The notes below the pieces were generated by a model. That model was given only the letters and a program-made list of their open reading frames with translations, ran no database searches and was not told the origin of the DNA. A program made the position numbers and the translations under genes. A stretch of DNA of 64,000 bases, taken from positions 17,661-81,660 of the forward strand of contig NZ_LECZ01000018.1 of the NCBI RefSeq assembly GCF_001022965.1, in the 5' to 3' direction. The first letter of the stretch is position 1. The number at the start of each line of letters is the position of its first letter. Below are positions 30,214 through 40,120 of this stretch, piece after piece. This DNA comes from Enterobacter genomosp. O (lineage in GTDB: Bacteria > Pseudomonadota > Gammaproteobacteria > Enterobacterales > Enterobacteriaceae).

Positions 30214-30319
30214 ACATGACATCCAGAAGTTTTACATGACGCAACATTTTAAGATAAAAGGAAATTATGCTGTTGGGTGCCGTCTTAATCGCTACAACAT
30301 ATCGGTCAATGCAGAAATT

Positions 30320-30400
30320 TGTCGCCAGGAGGAGACAGCAAAAGCCATGGATAATAAATATGTTTATTTTCAAATGATTACGTGTCGCTGAATCGCGACA
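30320..30400 (-). promoter_or_regulatory. Two GlrR-type activator sites upstream of glmZ
   Basis: Two exact TGTC-N10-GACA motifs are present at 30320-30337 and 30383-30400, about 130-215 bp upstream of the glmZ start. This is the consensus for GlrR, the response regulator that activates sigma-54 transcription of glmY/glmZ. No third exact copy was seen. The 106 bp between the promoter and the nearer site hold nothing else I can name. Confidence 0.8.
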
Positions 30401-30450
30401 ATGAAACAGGACGCTGTCGGGGAATGACTACAAGGGTGAAAAAGTGGCAG

Positions 30451-30480
30451 AAAACAAAAAACCCCGCCGAAGCGGGGTTC
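30451..30480 (-). terminator. Terminator of the argX-hisR-leuT-proM operon
   Basis: On the minus strand AACCCCGC, a TTCG loop and GCGGGGTT are followed by TTTTTGTTTT, starting six bases after the CCA of tRNA-Pro. Confidence 0.93.
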
Positions 30481-30485
30481 AAAAT

Positions 30486-30562
30486 TGGTCGGCGAGAGAG
30501 GATTCGAACCTCCGACCCACTGGTCCCAAACCAGTTGCGCTACCAAGCTGCGCTACTCGCCG
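30486..30562 (-). tRNA. proM: tRNA-Pro (anticodon TGG)
   Basis: This is a 77-nt cloverleaf on the minus strand from CGGCGAGTAGCGCAGC to an encoded CCA. The anticodon loop reads TTTGGGA within ACTGGTTTGGGACCAGT. It is last in the four-tRNA operon, as in E. coli. Confidence 0.96.
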
Positions 30563-30608
30563 ATGTACTGCTTTTTTGAATTTTTAGTTCAATTCATTTA
30601 AAAAGTCG

Positions 30609-30694
30609 TGGTGCGAGGGGGGGGACTCGAACCCCCACATCCAAAGGACACTAACACCTGAAGCTAGCGCGTCTACCAATTCCGCCACCTTCGC
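30609..30694 (-). tRNA. leuT: tRNA-Leu (anticodon CAG)
   Basis: This is an 86-nt class II tRNA with a long variable arm, 5' GCGAAGGTGGCGGAATTGG and encoded CCA; the anticodon CAG is in CTTCAGGTG. The variable arm is about one base shorter than in E. coli leuT. Confidence 0.95.
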
Positions 30695-30716
30695 AATTCA
30701 CAACTCTTTCAAATAA

Positions 30717-30793
30717 TGGGGTGGCTAATGGGATTCGAACCCACGACAACTGGAATCACAATCCAGGGCTCTACCAACTGAGCTATAGCCACC
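30717..30793 (-). tRNA. hisR: tRNA-His (anticodon GTG)
   Basis: This is a 77-nt cloverleaf with the extra 5' G typical of tRNA-His (GGTGGCTATAGCTC) and encoded CCA; the anticodon GTG is in GATTGTGATTC. Confidence 0.96.
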
Positions 30794-30856
30794 ACTGTAT
30801 TCTTTCACGCGGTACTGACTACTTCTCAGACCACCGCAGCTCCAGCACCGGGTTAA

Positions 30857-30933
<77 letters not shown>

Positions 30934-30954
30934 TTAGCGCCGTTGCGGGGCTGG

Positions 30955-30983
30955 ATATTACGTACCTCCGTCCCCGCTGTCTA
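30955..30983 (-). promoter_or_regulatory. Promoter of the argX tRNA operon
   Basis: The minus strand shows TAGACA, a 17-bp spacer and TAATAT, then a GC-rich discriminator (CCAGCCCCGC) typical of stringently controlled stable-RNA promoters. The start would fall about 20 bp before mature argX. Confidence 0.75.
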
Positions 30984-31035
30984 GTGCTTTTTTGAAAAAA
31001 ATGCGCGTTTGGTTATGGTTTGCACATTTTGCCGC

Positions 31036-32421
31036 TTATTCCTCCACTTTCTGCGTGTTGGCACGGCGACCCAGGCCAAAAAGCTTATAAGCAGCCGTCA
31101 CGGCCGCCAGGAAGATCACCCCGACAAACAGCGACATGCGGGTATCTTCATTAAAGTACATCCCGATTAATACGCAAATCAGGAACGCCATCGTCAAATA
31201 GTTCGCATAGGGGAACAGAATTGAGCGGAACGGATGGCTTTCAATCGCCTTTTTATGCGCATGACGGAAACGCAGCTGGCTGATGAGGATCACAAACCAC
31301 GGCACCATGCCCGGTAGTACGCTGGCGCTATAGACATAAACGAACACGCGCTGCGGATTAGGGATGATGTAATTCAGGCAGGAGCCAACCAGCAGGATAG
31401 CAATGGAGACCGCCACACCAGCCACCGGCACACCTGCACGTGAGACTTTACTCATCGCCGAAGGCAGCTGGTTATTCTTTGAAAGTGCATAAAGCATACG
31501 CCCGCAGCTGTACATCCCGCTATTACAGCCTGACAGCGCTGCCGTCAGGACCACAAAGTTGATGATACCCGCCGCCGCCGTGATGCCAATTTTGGCGAAG
31601 GTTAATACAAACGGGCTACCCGTCGTGCCGATTTCGTTCCACGGGAAGATAGTCACGATGACGAAGATCGCGCCCACGTAGAAAATCAGGATACGCCACA
31701 GCACTTTGCCCACCGCGCTACGCAGCGTAACCTGCGGGTTTTTCGCTTCACCGGCGGTAATGCCGATCAGCTCTACGCCCTGATACGAGGCCACAACGAT
31801 ACACAGCGCCGTCAGGAAGCCCTTCCAGCCGCCGGCGAAGAAGCCGCCGTTTTCGGTCAGGTTGCCAAAGCCGATAGCGTGTCCACCGTTGCCAAAGCCG
31901 AAGAAAATCACGCCCAGGCCGACAACAATCATCACGATAATGGTGGTGACTTTGATCATTGCGAACCAGAACTCAATTTCACCGTAAAGACGCACGGCAG
32001 CCAGGTTTGCCAGCGCCACCAGCCCCACGGCAATCAGCGCGGGTATCCACTGGACCATGTCCGGGAACCAGAACTGAACGTAGACCCCTATCGCGGTGAT
32101 CTCGGAGATGCCCACCGCCATCCACATAAACCAGTATGACCAGGCCGTCAGATAGCCGAAGAACGGGCTCATATAGCGATGCGCATAAACGGCGAAGGAG
32201 CCGGTTACCGGCTCCAGGAAGAGCATTTCGCCCATAGAGCGCATGATGAAGAAAACAAACAGCCCGGCAATAATGTACGCCAGTAATACGGAAGGGCCTG
32301 CCCATTTGAGCGTGCTTGCCGAGCCCATAAACAGGCCCACGCCGATAGTGCCGCCCAGCGCTATCAGTTCTATATGACGAGCTTCCAGCCCACGCTGTAG
32401 CTCCGGTTTTTTCTCTGCCAT
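31036..32421 (-). CDS. thrP: Threonine/serine:proton symporter ThrP (YifK)
   Basis: This is an inner-membrane permease of the amino acid transporter family (AAT), 461 residues with 12 membrane segments. It opens with the family signature [21 protein letters not shown], and the later segment [18 protein letters not shown] is also typical. E. coli YifK transports threonine and serine and is repressed by Lrp and the sRNA GcvB. Here a ten-base GcvB-complementary stretch lies just upstream of the ribosome site. Position between wecG and argX is the same as in E. coli. Confidence 0.94.
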   Translation of the reverse strand: MAEKKPELQRGLEARHIELIALGGTIGVGLFMGSASTLKWAGPSVLLAYIIAGLFVFFIMRSMGEMLFLEPVTGSFAVYAHRYMSPFFGYLTAWSYWFMWMAVGISEITAIGVYVQFWFPDMVQWIPALIAVGLVALANLAAVRLYGEIEFWFAMIKVTTIIVMIVVGLGVIFFGFGNGGHAIGFGNLTENGGFFAGGWKGFLTALCIVVASYQGVELIGITAGEAKNPQVTLRSAVGKVLWRILIFYVGAIFVIVTIFPWNEIGTTGSPFVLTFAKIGITAAAGIINFVVLTAALSGCNSGMYSCGRMLYALSKNNQLPSAMSKVSRAGVPVAGVAVSIAILLVGSCLNYIIPNPQRVFVYVYSASVLPGMVPWFVILISQLRFRHAHKKAIESHPFRSILFPYANYLTMAFLICVLIGMYFNEDTRMSLFVGVIFLAAVTAAYKLFGLGRRANTQKVEE

Positions 32422-32431
32422 AGATCCTCGA

Positions 32432-32441
32432 TTGTGTTTGC
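32432..32441 (-). promoter_or_regulatory. Likely GcvB pairing site in the thrP leader
   Basis: The mRNA reads GCAAACACAA, ten bases before the GAGGAT ribosome site. It is perfectly complementary to UUGUGUUUGC in the GU-rich R1 region of GcvB as known from E. coli and Salmonella. yifK is a published GcvB target; GcvB itself is not in the window. Confidence 0.65.
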
Positions 32442-32618
32442 TGTTTCCCGGCTTAAGACCGGGTATTGTTTTTTAGGGGTACTAAAATACGGAGCGAATG
32501 GTTTCTTAAAATCTGCCAAATGGCAAACGATGCATTAAAAAAATGAATGCATTGCACAGATTATCAGCAGTTTTGCAGGCGAGTTGCAGCGCGAATAGCA
32601 TATCGCGCTACATTTTGA

Positions 32619-33359
32619 TTACATTTTCCCGGTGTAATGCCAGGCGAGGTAGCGTAGCAGTCGGATCTGTCGTTTAAGGCGCGTCGGTTGCGATAACAGG
32701 CGGTACAGCCACTCCAGCCCCAGATTTTGCCAAATCTTCGGCGCGCGCTTAACGTGGCCGGTAAAGACGTCGTACGTGCCGCCGACGCCCATGTAGAGTG
32801 CGTCCGGACAAACCTGACGGCAGTCACGCATCAGGATCTCCTGGCGCGGAGAACCCATCGCCACGGTGACAATTTTTGCCCCGCTATCGCGAACGCGCTC
32901 AAACAGAGCCTGCCGTTCTTCAGGTTTGAAGTAACCATCCTGGCTGCCGACAATATTAACATTCCATTGACGACGCAGTTTCTCCTCGGTCTGGGCCAGT
33001 ATCTCCGGCTTCCCGCCAATCAGGAACACTGGCGTGCCCTGCGCGCCTGCGCGAGCCATGAGCTGCTCCCAGAGATCGGCACCCGCCACGCGGGAAACAT
33101 TAGCGTCAGGATACTTTTTACGAATAGAGCGGACCACGCTGATCCCGTCCGCGTATTTGAATTCAGCCGCGCCGATCAGGCTTTTGACCTCGGCGTTATC
33201 TTCGACGGCCAGCATCTTTTCCGCATTGATGGCGACCAGCGTGCCGGATTTCATCTGGCCGTCGGCGAACAGAAAATCCAGCGCGTGCTGCATGTTGCGC
33301 CAGCCAATAAGCTGCAGACCACGTAGCGCATAGCGCGGTGCAGAAATGTTATCAGTCAT
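32619..33359 (-). CDS. wecG: UDP-ManNAcA transferase WecG (ECA lipid II synthase)
   Basis: This is a GT26 family glycosyltransferase that adds N-acetylmannosaminuronic acid from UDP-ManNAcA to undecaprenyl-PP-GlcNAc at the inner membrane. It has 246 residues. It shows the GT26 motifs [11 protein letters not shown] and the core [18 protein letters not shown] (about 160-178), then [18 protein letters not shown]. It is last in the ECA operon, 12 bp after wzyE. The 197 bp to thrP hold a 7-bp hairpin (32588-32609) without a U-tract. Confidence 0.96.
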   Translation of the reverse strand: MTDNISAPRYALRGLQLIGWRNMQHALDFLFADGQMKSGTLVAINAEKMLAVEDNAEVKSLIGAAEFKYADGISVVRSIRKKYPDANVSRVAGADLWEQLMARAGAQGTPVFLIGGKPEILAQTEEKLRRQWNVNIVGSQDGYFKPEERQALFERVRDSGAKIVTVAMGSPRQEILMRDCRQVCPDALYMGVGGTYDVFTGHVKRAPKIWQNLGLEWLYRLLSQPTRLKRQIRLLRYLAWHYTGKM

Positions 33360-33371
33360 TACTATCCTTAC

Positions 33372-34724
33372 TCAGACTTGCGACAGCGTCGTGCTGCCTT
33401 GTCGCTCGCGCTTGTGCACAAGCCCTGCGCTGTCAAACAGCCAGTACAAAAGTTTGGCCAGTAGCAGGCAGAGGCCGAAAACCACCATGAAGAAGACCAC
33501 GCGCGAAACGAACGAGTCCAGACCTTCGCGCGCCAGAACGATCATATTGAAAATGGCACCAAAGCAGAAGCTGTGCAAAATGGCTGCTTTATAGCGGTTG
33601 GTCTCTTCGTTGCCGCGCAGGTAAAGCCAATCGAACCACTTTATGATCAACCCCACGGCAACCGCTCCGGGCAGAATGAACCACGCCCCGCCCATCACCA
33701 CCAGTGAACCGATAAGCGTAGGCGAGATTGCCAGACCGGAATGGTTGTTCAGCACTTCCCAGGTAAAGTAGTTCGCCGTATTCAGCACCACGCCAGGCCG
33801 GTCCGGCCATAGCCAGGAAGGGATAAAGACGTAGAAGTCGCGAACAATCGGCGCCAGTCCCTGGAAATCAATCTTGTCGTAGTTTTGCAGCAGCAGTGCC
33901 AGGTTTTCCCACGGCGAGAACGTATCGCGCGTGAGGTAAAGGAACGTGTAAAACGCCTCATCACCCGCCACGTTCATTCCATATCGCTTCAGCGCCAGCC
34001 AGAACATCCCCACAATGCCAAACACCCCTGCCGCAACCAGCATCCACAGCGAGATCCAGCCGCGGATGATGCCGATAAACAGGAAGATGGCGAAGGCGAT
34101 GATGATGTTAGCGCGCGTCCCCCCCACAATCATGTAGGTCAGGATGCCAAACGCGACGGTACTGACCAGGAAGAACAGCCACGCTTTGCTGTCCTGGCGC
34201 AGGAAGAAGATCACCAGCATCGCCGGGATGAAGAAGTAGAAGAACCGCTTAAGCGCCACGCCAGACACTTCAGCAGAAAAAATCTGGCTGTAGGAGTGAA
34301 GCTTAAACAGCAGGAAGCCGTTATGCATGAAGAAGATGCCGACACTGACCAGGGCAATCGTCATCAGCATCACCCACGTCAGGTGGGTCTCCACCCGATT
34401 CATGGTAAAAAGCGCCCGGCGCGGCGCATCGGCGTGCGCTGAACGCAGACGCGTTTTATAGGTGACGTAGTACACCGCATAGAAGCAGGTCGCTGCCAGA
34501 AGCGCCTGGAGGAGAATTTCCGGCGGTGCGACGCTCACGTCAAAACGGAAGACCAGAATGCTGGTCAACGGGAAACCGAAAAAGAACGTCAGCAGAAACA
34601 ATAGCGAGAAGAACACGTTAAAGTTGAAACGTACGCGGCGGAACTCAAACCAGGTGAGCGTGGCGATAAACAGGGCGCTCAGAAGCCAAACGACCAGTAA
34701 ACCGCTGAATTGCAACTGGCTCAT
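33372..34724 (-). CDS. wzyE: ECA polymerase WzyE
   Basis: This integral inner-membrane protein polymerises ECA trisaccharide repeat units on the periplasmic side. I chose the ATG giving [16 protein letters not shown], 450 residues as in E. coli; it overlaps the wecF stop by four bases. About 11 hydrophobic segments are seen, with a large periplasmic loop around the segment [21 protein letters not shown]. The family is specific to ECA loci, so identification is firm. Confidence 0.95.
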   Translation of the reverse strand: MSQLQFSGLLVVWLLSALFIATLTWFEFRRVRFNFNVFFSLLFLLTFFFGFPLTSILVFRFDVSVAPPEILLQALLAATCFYAVYYVTYKTRLRSAHADAPRRALFTMNRVETHLTWVMLMTIALVSVGIFFMHNGFLLFKLHSYSQIFSAEVSGVALKRFFYFFIPAMLVIFFLRQDSKAWLFFLVSTVAFGILTYMIVGGTRANIIIAFAIFLFIGIIRGWISLWMLVAAGVFGIVGMFWLALKRYGMNVAGDEAFYTFLYLTRDTFSPWENLALLLQNYDKIDFQGLAPIVRDFYVFIPSWLWPDRPGVVLNTANYFTWEVLNNHSGLAISPTLIGSLVVMGGAWFILPGAVAVGLIIKWFDWLYLRGNEETNRYKAAILHSFCFGAIFNMIVLAREGLDSFVSRVVFFMVVFGLCLLLAKLLYWLFDSAGLVHKRERQGSTTLSQV

Positions 34725-35800
34725 GCGTTGTCTCCTGCAGCGATACGCAGCGCACGGTGCCACGGCGTGAGGTAATTCGGGCTAAAGAAGTCGATGGAAT
34801 TTTTATCCACGAGCGCCAGCTGCCGCTGTGCTTCCCGAACAACCTCTTCATTGAGCACATCGGTGGTGAACAGCACCGGAAGATGCTGTTCGGCCATATC
34901 CTGCCAGAACGGGTTGTCGCGGTTGAGCACGCAGGGGATCCCCGCCTGAATCAGCAGGCACAGTGTGCCAATGCCCTGCTGACGGGCAAAGATAAAATAC
35001 CCAAGGTCGCATTTTCTCAGCAGCGTCAGATATTCATCAAATTCCAGCTTATCCCGCAGTATATGCAAATTTTCCGCGCTGAATAAGGCTAGCCCCTGCT
35101 GGCGAACCTCATCAATGTAAGCGTCGTTGTTGGCGGGATAGCCCATCGGCACCACCACGTTCACCGTGTCGCCAAACTGCTGGTGCACCGCCCTGAGCGC
35201 CGCGACATGTTCGTTACTGCGATCGCCGGAATTCCCCACCAGGATCGTCAGCTTGCCTTCACGCATCGTGTCATTCGCCATGGCGTTCAGCGCCGGGTTC
35301 ATCCGGGTCGGGAAATAGAGTAGTTCGCCGCGCACGTTTGGGTGCTGCTTCGCAAAATAGTTGAGATCGCCACGGGTAGCAAAAACGCAGCCCACCCTTC
35401 CCTGTGCCATACGGCGCAGCGGATAGAAAAGACGGAATTTCCAGCCGCGGGAGACTTCATAGAGATCGGCACCCCAGATATGCCAGCTACACTGGGAAGG
35501 CTTGATCCCCCCGCTGAGGAGTGCCAGCCACAGGCCGGTATTAAACTGCCCGTGGAAGAAAAATCGCTGGTCACGATCCGCTTTGGCTTTGGCAATAACT
35601 GCCTTCGCCAGCGTAGCCTTATCCGGCCAGAAGCTCATCTTCAGCGCCGGAAATGCGGCGCTCAGGCCCTTATCCTGACCTGTAACCATAAACTCGCGCG
35701 CATCAGGATTACCCGATGCCAGCTCGTCGTTGAAGAACCGCAAAACGGTCTGGTTATGGTGTGGGATATCCGATCCCAGGATGTGAATCAGTGCAGTCAT
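34721..35800 (-). CDS. wecF: Fuc4NAc transferase WecF
   Basis: WecF transfers 4-acetamido-4,6-dideoxygalactose from its dTDP sugar onto lipid II to complete the ECA trisaccharide (lipid III). This is a GT56 family protein of 359 residues. It starts [20 protein letters not shown] and shows the conserved [11 protein letters not shown] (about 190-200) near the sugar-nucleotide site. It overlaps wzxE upstream and wzyE downstream by four bases each. Its donor requires dTDP-glucose chemistry whose first two genes are missing here (see wecD). Confidence 0.96.
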   Translation of the reverse strand: MTALIHILGSDIPHHNQTVLRFFNDELASGNPDAREFMVTGQDKGLSAAFPALKMSFWPDKATLAKAVIAKAKADRDQRFFFHGQFNTGLWLALLSGGIKPSQCSWHIWGADLYEVSRGWKFRLFYPLRRMAQGRVGCVFATRGDLNYFAKQHPNVRGELLYFPTRMNPALNAMANDTMREGKLTILVGNSGDRSNEHVAALRAVHQQFGDTVNVVVPMGYPANNDAYIDEVRQQGLALFSAENLHILRDKLEFDEYLTLLRKCDLGYFIFARQQGIGTLCLLIQAGIPCVLNRDNPFWQDMAEQHLPVLFTTDVLNEEVVREAQRQLALVDKNSIDFFSPNYLTPWHRALRIAAGDNA

Positions 35801-37047
35801 GCGCGTTTACGCCACAATAAAAATACGCCGCAACAGGCAGCGAAATAAACGATATAGGTTGCCATGTAGGCCTGAGCCGCCCCCAGCGCACCGTGCGCGG
35901 GTATCAGCCAGTGCGAAAACGAGGTCAGTAACGCAAACTGGCTAATTTCCGCCAGGATATACAGCCGCAGGGACGCTTTCGCGATCACCAGATAGCCGAA
36001 AACGTAAGCACCCACTTTCAGCACATCGCCCACCAGTTGCCAGGCAAAGAGATCGCGCATGGCTGTGAACTTCGCGGAAAACAGCAGCCAGATGGCGACA
36101 TCGCGCAATAGCCAGACGGTAAAGCTGGCAGCCGCAACAGCCGGCAACACAAAGCGCAGGGATCGGAAAATCTCACGGGTAATATCCTGCCTGGACGTCA
36201 GACGCGATAATGTTGGCAGCAAATAAACGCTAAAGGAAGCCGTAATAAACTGGAGGTAGGCGTCGGAAATGCTGCTTACGCCCTGCCAGATCCCGACTTC
36301 ATCCCAGCTATAATGCGCCGCCAGCAGGTTTCGCATCATCACGTAGGCCACGGGCAGCGTGACGGAGGTAATGAGCGCCATCAGGGTAAATTTACCCAGC
36401 TGGCTGGCAAGGACCTTATCCCATTGCGGTTTCAGGTAGCTCAGCGGTATGACGCCCCGACGCATCAGCATAAGCGCCGCGGGAATAACGACCAGCGCCG
36501 GCACCAGCGCCAGGCCGAGCAGCGCGCCTTCATAGCCACCGAGGCGATAGCAGAAGTAATAGGCAATCACGCCGATGACGCTGCCCAGGATTAACGCAAG
36601 GGCGTTCCCGGCCGCGTCGCGAAAACCTTTCATCAGCGCCAGCAGCAGGTTAGCCCAGGCAATCCCCATCTGAACCAGCGCAACCAGACGCACCAGCCCC
36701 TGATAATGGGTGTGCCCGAACAATCCCTGGCTGATGGGGGCCGCCGCCAGCAGAAAGACAATCGCCATCAGGGTCGAAAAACCCGTGACCATCGCCGAAG
36801 AGGTGCCCACCACCCTGCGAAGCTGGGCCGCGTCATCATGGTACTGAGAAACGTATTTGGTCACGCCGTTGAAGATACCGGCACCCGCCAACACGCCAAG
36901 GACGGTGACAAGCTGGCGGAAATTACCCGCCAGACCCACGCCGGAGGGGCCAAATGAGACGGCCAACAGCTTGACGACCAGCAGCCCGGCGCCAATTTTG
37001 ACAAGTGTGGACGCGGCGGTCCACACCGATGCTTTTGCCAGAGACAT
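35797..37047 (-). CDS. wzxE: ECA lipid III flippase WzxE
   Basis: This is an inner-membrane flippase of the MOP superfamily that moves undecaprenyl-PP-trisaccharide to the periplasm. It has 416 residues with about 12 helices, starting [21 protein letters not shown]. It contains the conserved [15 protein letters not shown] and [16 protein letters not shown] segments. It starts one base after the wecE stop and overlaps wecF by four. Confidence 0.96.
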   Translation of the reverse strand: MSLAKASVWTAASTLVKIGAGLLVVKLLAVSFGPSGVGLAGNFRQLVTVLGVLAGAGIFNGVTKYVSQYHDDAAQLRRVVGTSSAMVTGFSTLMAIVFLLAAAPISQGLFGHTHYQGLVRLVALVQMGIAWANLLLALMKGFRDAAGNALALILGSVIGVIAYYFCYRLGGYEGALLGLALVPALVVIPAALMLMRRGVIPLSYLKPQWDKVLASQLGKFTLMALITSVTLPVAYVMMRNLLAAHYSWDEVGIWQGVSSISDAYLQFITASFSVYLLPTLSRLTSRQDITREIFRSLRFVLPAVAAASFTVWLLRDVAIWLLFSAKFTAMRDLFAWQLVGDVLKVGAYVFGYLVIAKASLRLYILAEISQFALLTSFSHWLIPAHGALGAAQAYMATYIVYFAACCGVFLLWRKRA

Positions 37048-37048
37048 A

Positions 37049-38179
37049 TCAGCCGAAATAGCTCAGAAGGGTATTAATCACCGTACGCTGGTTAACTGGC
37101 GCGAGGTTGTAGAACAGTGGCAGGCGAAGCAAACGCTCACTCTCTTTGGTAGTGTAACGGTCTTCACCCGCGAACGTCCCAAACGCTTCGCCCGCCGGGC
37201 TGGAGTGCAGCGGAATATAGTGGAACACCGCCATAATTTCGGCTTCTTTCAGCCAGGCGATCAGCTGGCTGCGGTCGTCGTTATCGCGCAGCTTGATGTA
37301 GAACATGTGCGCATTATGGACGCAGTCTGCCGGGATGGTTGGCAGTTCAATACGCCCGGCTTTTGCCAGAGGCTCAAGCGCATCGTAATACGTTTGCCAC
37401 AGGGAAAGACGCTGAAGGTTGATACGCTCCGCCGCTTCCAGCTGCGCCCACAGGTACGCCGCCTGCAGGTCCGCCATCAGATAGCTTGAGCCAATATCGC
37501 GCCATGTGTATTTATCTACCTGGCCGCGGAAGAACTGGCTGCGGTTGGTCCCTTTTTCGCGGATCACTTCCGCACGTTCAACCAGCGCGCGATCGTTAAT
37601 CAGCGTCGCGCCGCCTTCTCCACCCGCGGTGTAGTTTTTGGTTTCGTGGAAGCTAAAGCAGCCGATGTGGCCGATCGTACCCAGCGCGCGTCCCTTGTAG
37701 GTGGACATCACACCCTGCGCGGCATCTTCAACCACAAACAGGTTATGTTTTTTGGCGATCGCCATGATGGCGTCCATTTCACAGGCCACGCCCGCGTAGT
37801 GAACCGGTACAATCGCGCGCGTTTTGTCGGTGATCGCCGCTTCAATCAGCGTCTCATCAATGTTCATGGTATCCGGGCGGATATCCACAAAGACAATTTT
37901 TGCCCCGCGCAGAACAAACGCGTTCGCCGTGGAGACGAAGGTATAGCTCGGCATAATCACTTCATCGCCGGGCTGGATATCCAGAAGCAGGGCCGCCATT
38001 TCCAGCGACGCCGTACAGGACGGAGTCAGCAGCACTTTGGCACTGTGAAAACGCTGTTCCATCCACTGCTGACAGCGACGGGTAAAACCGCCGTCACCGC
38101 AGAGCTTGCCGCTGCCCATGGCAGACTGCATATAGTCCAGTTCAGTTCCGACGACGGGTGGTGCGTTAAATGGAATCAT
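37049..38179 (-). CDS. wecE: dTDP-4-amino-4,6-dideoxygalactose transaminase WecE
   Basis: This is a PLP-dependent sugar aminotransferase (DegT/DnrJ/EryC1 family) that converts dTDP-4-keto-6-deoxyglucose to dTDP-4-amino-4,6-dideoxygalactose. I chose the ATG giving MIPFNAPPVVGTELDY: 376 residues, with AGGTG six bases upstream. The PLP lysine lies in SFHETKNYTAGGEGG (near 181), and VVEDAAQG precedes it. Its substrate is normally made by RffH and RffG, which are absent from this operon. Confidence 0.96.
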   Translation of the reverse strand: MIPFNAPPVVGTELDYMQSAMGSGKLCGDGGFTRRCQQWMEQRFHSAKVLLTPSCTASLEMAALLLDIQPGDEVIMPSYTFVSTANAFVLRGAKIVFVDIRPDTMNIDETLIEAAITDKTRAIVPVHYAGVACEMDAIMAIAKKHNLFVVEDAAQGVMSTYKGRALGTIGHIGCFSFHETKNYTAGGEGGATLINDRALVERAEVIREKGTNRSQFFRGQVDKYTWRDIGSSYLMADLQAAYLWAQLEAAERINLQRLSLWQTYYDALEPLAKAGRIELPTIPADCVHNAHMFYIKLRDNDDRSQLIAWLKEAEIMAVFHYIPLHSSPAGEAFGTFAGEDRYTTKESERLLRLPLFYNLAPVNQRTVINTLLSYFG

Positions 38180-38183
38180 CTTG

Positions 38184-38861
38184 TCACCTGTATAACCAGT
38201 AGGCGGTGGCGTCAATGTTGGCACCACTCGCAATATAACGTTTAAGCGCGGCGGTGTTGCCCACCTGGGTCGCCACCCGCAGCGTCACAAGCTTTTGCTG
38301 CTGCGCCCAGTGCAGAGCCGCCTGCATCAGTTTCTCGCCCATACCGCGCCCGGCTAATAAGCCAATACGCGCCTCGCGTTCGTTGAGCTTACGCAGCGAG
38401 ACAAATCCCTGAATTTGACCGTCCGCAGCGCGAAAAACCAGGCAGACATGGTCGAACGTGCCTTTAACGGCATTCTCCACCCACTGGGCGTAGAAACGTC
38501 CACTATCGTCAGGTGCGTACCAGGGCGCGCGAAAGCGGCTCTGCGCAAACGCCTGAGCCGCCATCTGACGGAGCACGGGGATATCCTGTTCCGTTGCAAT
38601 TTCCGCGCCGGACGCATCGTGCCGGGTAAGGGTAATGGAAAGGTCTACCTCGCCTTCAACCAGCTGAAAACCGTGGTGCTGGAGCGCGTCGAGCAGGTCA
38701 GCACGGTCCGCCGGGATCTTAGCCTGCACCCGTTGCCAGGCGGTCAGCTCAGATTCAGTCAGTACCGGCGCATCATCGCGCAGGAGCACGATGGCCGACG
38801 GCAGGCCGAAAAAGGCACTCTCCCACTGCAGGGATTCGAGTACCCCATTCAGGCTGTTCAA
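38184..38861 (-). CDS. wecD: dTDP-fucosamine acetyltransferase WecD
   Basis: This is a GNAT-fold acetyltransferase that N-acetylates dTDP-4-amino-4,6-dideoxygalactose with acetyl-CoA to make dTDP-Fuc4NAc. It has 225 residues. The C-terminal part is well conserved ([26 protein letters not shown] with the acetyl-CoA loop, and [13 protein letters not shown]). The N-terminus diverges from E. coli: the frame starts at a TTG that overlaps the wecC stop (TTGA). In E. coli rffG and rffH separate wecC from wecD. The odd start supports a junction formed by loss or rearrangement. The start codon is the least certain element. Confidence 0.93.
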   Translation of the reverse strand: MNSLNGVLESLQWESAFFGLPSAIVLLRDDAPVLTESELTAWQRVQAKIPADRADLLDALQHHGFQLVEGEVDLSITLTRHDASGAEIATEQDIPVLRQMAAQAFAQSRFRAPWYAPDDSGRFYAQWVENAVKGTFDHVCLVFRAADGQIQGFVSLRKLNEREARIGLLAGRGMGEKLMQAALHWAQQQKLVTLRVATQVGNTAALKRYIASGANIDATAYWLYR

Positions 38862-40120
38862 CGCCAGACGCCTTTGGTATCCACAATATACTGCTGACGA
38901 ACGGCATCCCCGGACGTCGCTTTAAATTCTTTATGATCCACCAGCAGCACCAGCACATCCGCCGTCGCCAGCGCATCGTCCAGCGCCGTCAGCGTGCAGT
39001 GCCCAGCCAGTTTTGCCGGCAGTTCATGAATGTTTGGCTCGACCACCAGCGTTTCGCCCTTGTGCCACTCGGCAATCATCTCAGCAATTTCCATTGCCGG
39101 GCTTTCGCGCAGGTCGTCAATGTTTGGTTTAAATGCCAGGCCAAAGCAGGCAATTTTCAGCTCGCTGGCGCGCTTGCCGCTCTCTGCCAGACAATCCGCT
39201 ACCGTGGTTTTTACCTGATTGAGCACCCAGTGAGGTTTGCTGTCATTCACTTCACGCGCGGTGCGGATCAGACGAGCCTGTGCCGGATTCTGCGCCACGA
39301 TAAACCACGGGTCGACGGCGATACAGTGTCCGCCCACGCCCGGGCCTGGCTGGAGAATGTTCACACGCGGATGGCGATTCGCCAGGGCGATGAGCTCCCA
39401 GACATTGATCCCCTGATCGGCGCAGATCAGCGACAGTTCATTCGCGAAGGCGATATTGACGTCGCGGAAGCTGTTTTCCGTCAGCTTGCACATCTCAGCG
39501 GTGCGGGAGTTTGTCACCACGCATTCGCCTTCGAGGAAAATCTTGTACAGCGCGCTGGCACGTTCGGAACAGACTGGCGTCATGCCGCCAATGACGCGGT
39601 CGTTTTTAATCAGCTCGACCATAACCTGGCCCGGCAGCACGCGCTCCGGACAGTAGGCGATATTGATATCAGCCTGCTCGCCCGCCTGCTGCGGGAAGCG
39701 TAAATCAGGGCGCGCGTCGGCCAGCCACTGTGCCATCTGTTCGGTGGCACCGACGGGAGAGGTCGACTCCAGGATCACCAGCGCCCCTTTCTTCAGCACG
39801 GGAGCAATGGATTTCGCCGCCGCCTCGACGAAGGCCATGTCGGGCTCGTGGTTGCCTTTAAAGGGCGTTGGAACGGCAATCAGGTACGCATCCGCTTCAA
39901 CAGGCGTCGTGCTGGCACGCAGGAAGCCTCCTTCCACCGCCTCTTTCACCACACGGTCAAGATCGGGCTCCACAATATGAATTTCGCCACGGTTAATGGT
40001 TTCAACCGCGCGGGCGTTGATATCCACACCGACAACCTGTTTTTGACGAGAGGCAAACGCCGCCGCGGTGGGCAAGCCGATGTAGCCAAGACCAATGACA
40101 GAGATGGTAGTAAAACTCAT
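38858..40120 (-). CDS. wecC: UDP-ManNAc dehydrogenase WecC
   Basis: WecC is an NAD-dependent dehydrogenase that oxidises UDP-ManNAc to UDP-ManNAcA. It has 420 residues with the N-terminal Rossmann fold ([17 protein letters not shown], residues about 8-24). The catalytic Cys is in [15 protein letters not shown] (about 255-270, UDP-glucose dehydrogenase family signature), and a C-terminal UDP-binding domain is present. It overlaps wecB by four bases upstream and wecD by four bases downstream. Confidence 0.97.
   Translation of the reverse strand: MSFTTISVIGLGYIGLPTAAAFASRQKQVVGVDINARAVETINRGEIHIVEPDLDRVVKEAVEGGFLRASTTPVEADAYLIAVPTPFKGNHEPDMAFVEAAAKSIAPVLKKGALVILESTSPVGATEQMAQWLADARPDLRFPQQAGEQADINIAYCPERVLPGQVMVELIKNDRVIGGMTPVCSERASALYKIFLEGECVVTNSRTAEMCKLTENSFRDVNIAFANELSLICADQGINVWELIALANRHPRVNILQPGPGVGGHCIAVDPWFIVAQNPAQARLIRTAREVNDSKPHWVLNQVKTTVADCLAESGKRASELKIACFGLAFKPNIDDLRESPAMEIAEMIAEWHKGETLVVEPNIHELPAKLAGHCTLTALDDALATADVLVLLVDHKEFKATSGDAVRQQYIVDTKGVWR

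Noticed and set aside
30197..30391. A 64-codon ORF upstream of glmZ on the plus strand.
   Set aside because: It covers the glmZ promoter and GlrR sites, has a poor ribosome site and no recognisable features.
32588..32609. AGCGCGA/TCGCGCT hairpin after wecG as a terminator.
   Set aside because: The stem is only 7 bp and no U-tract follows on the minus strand.
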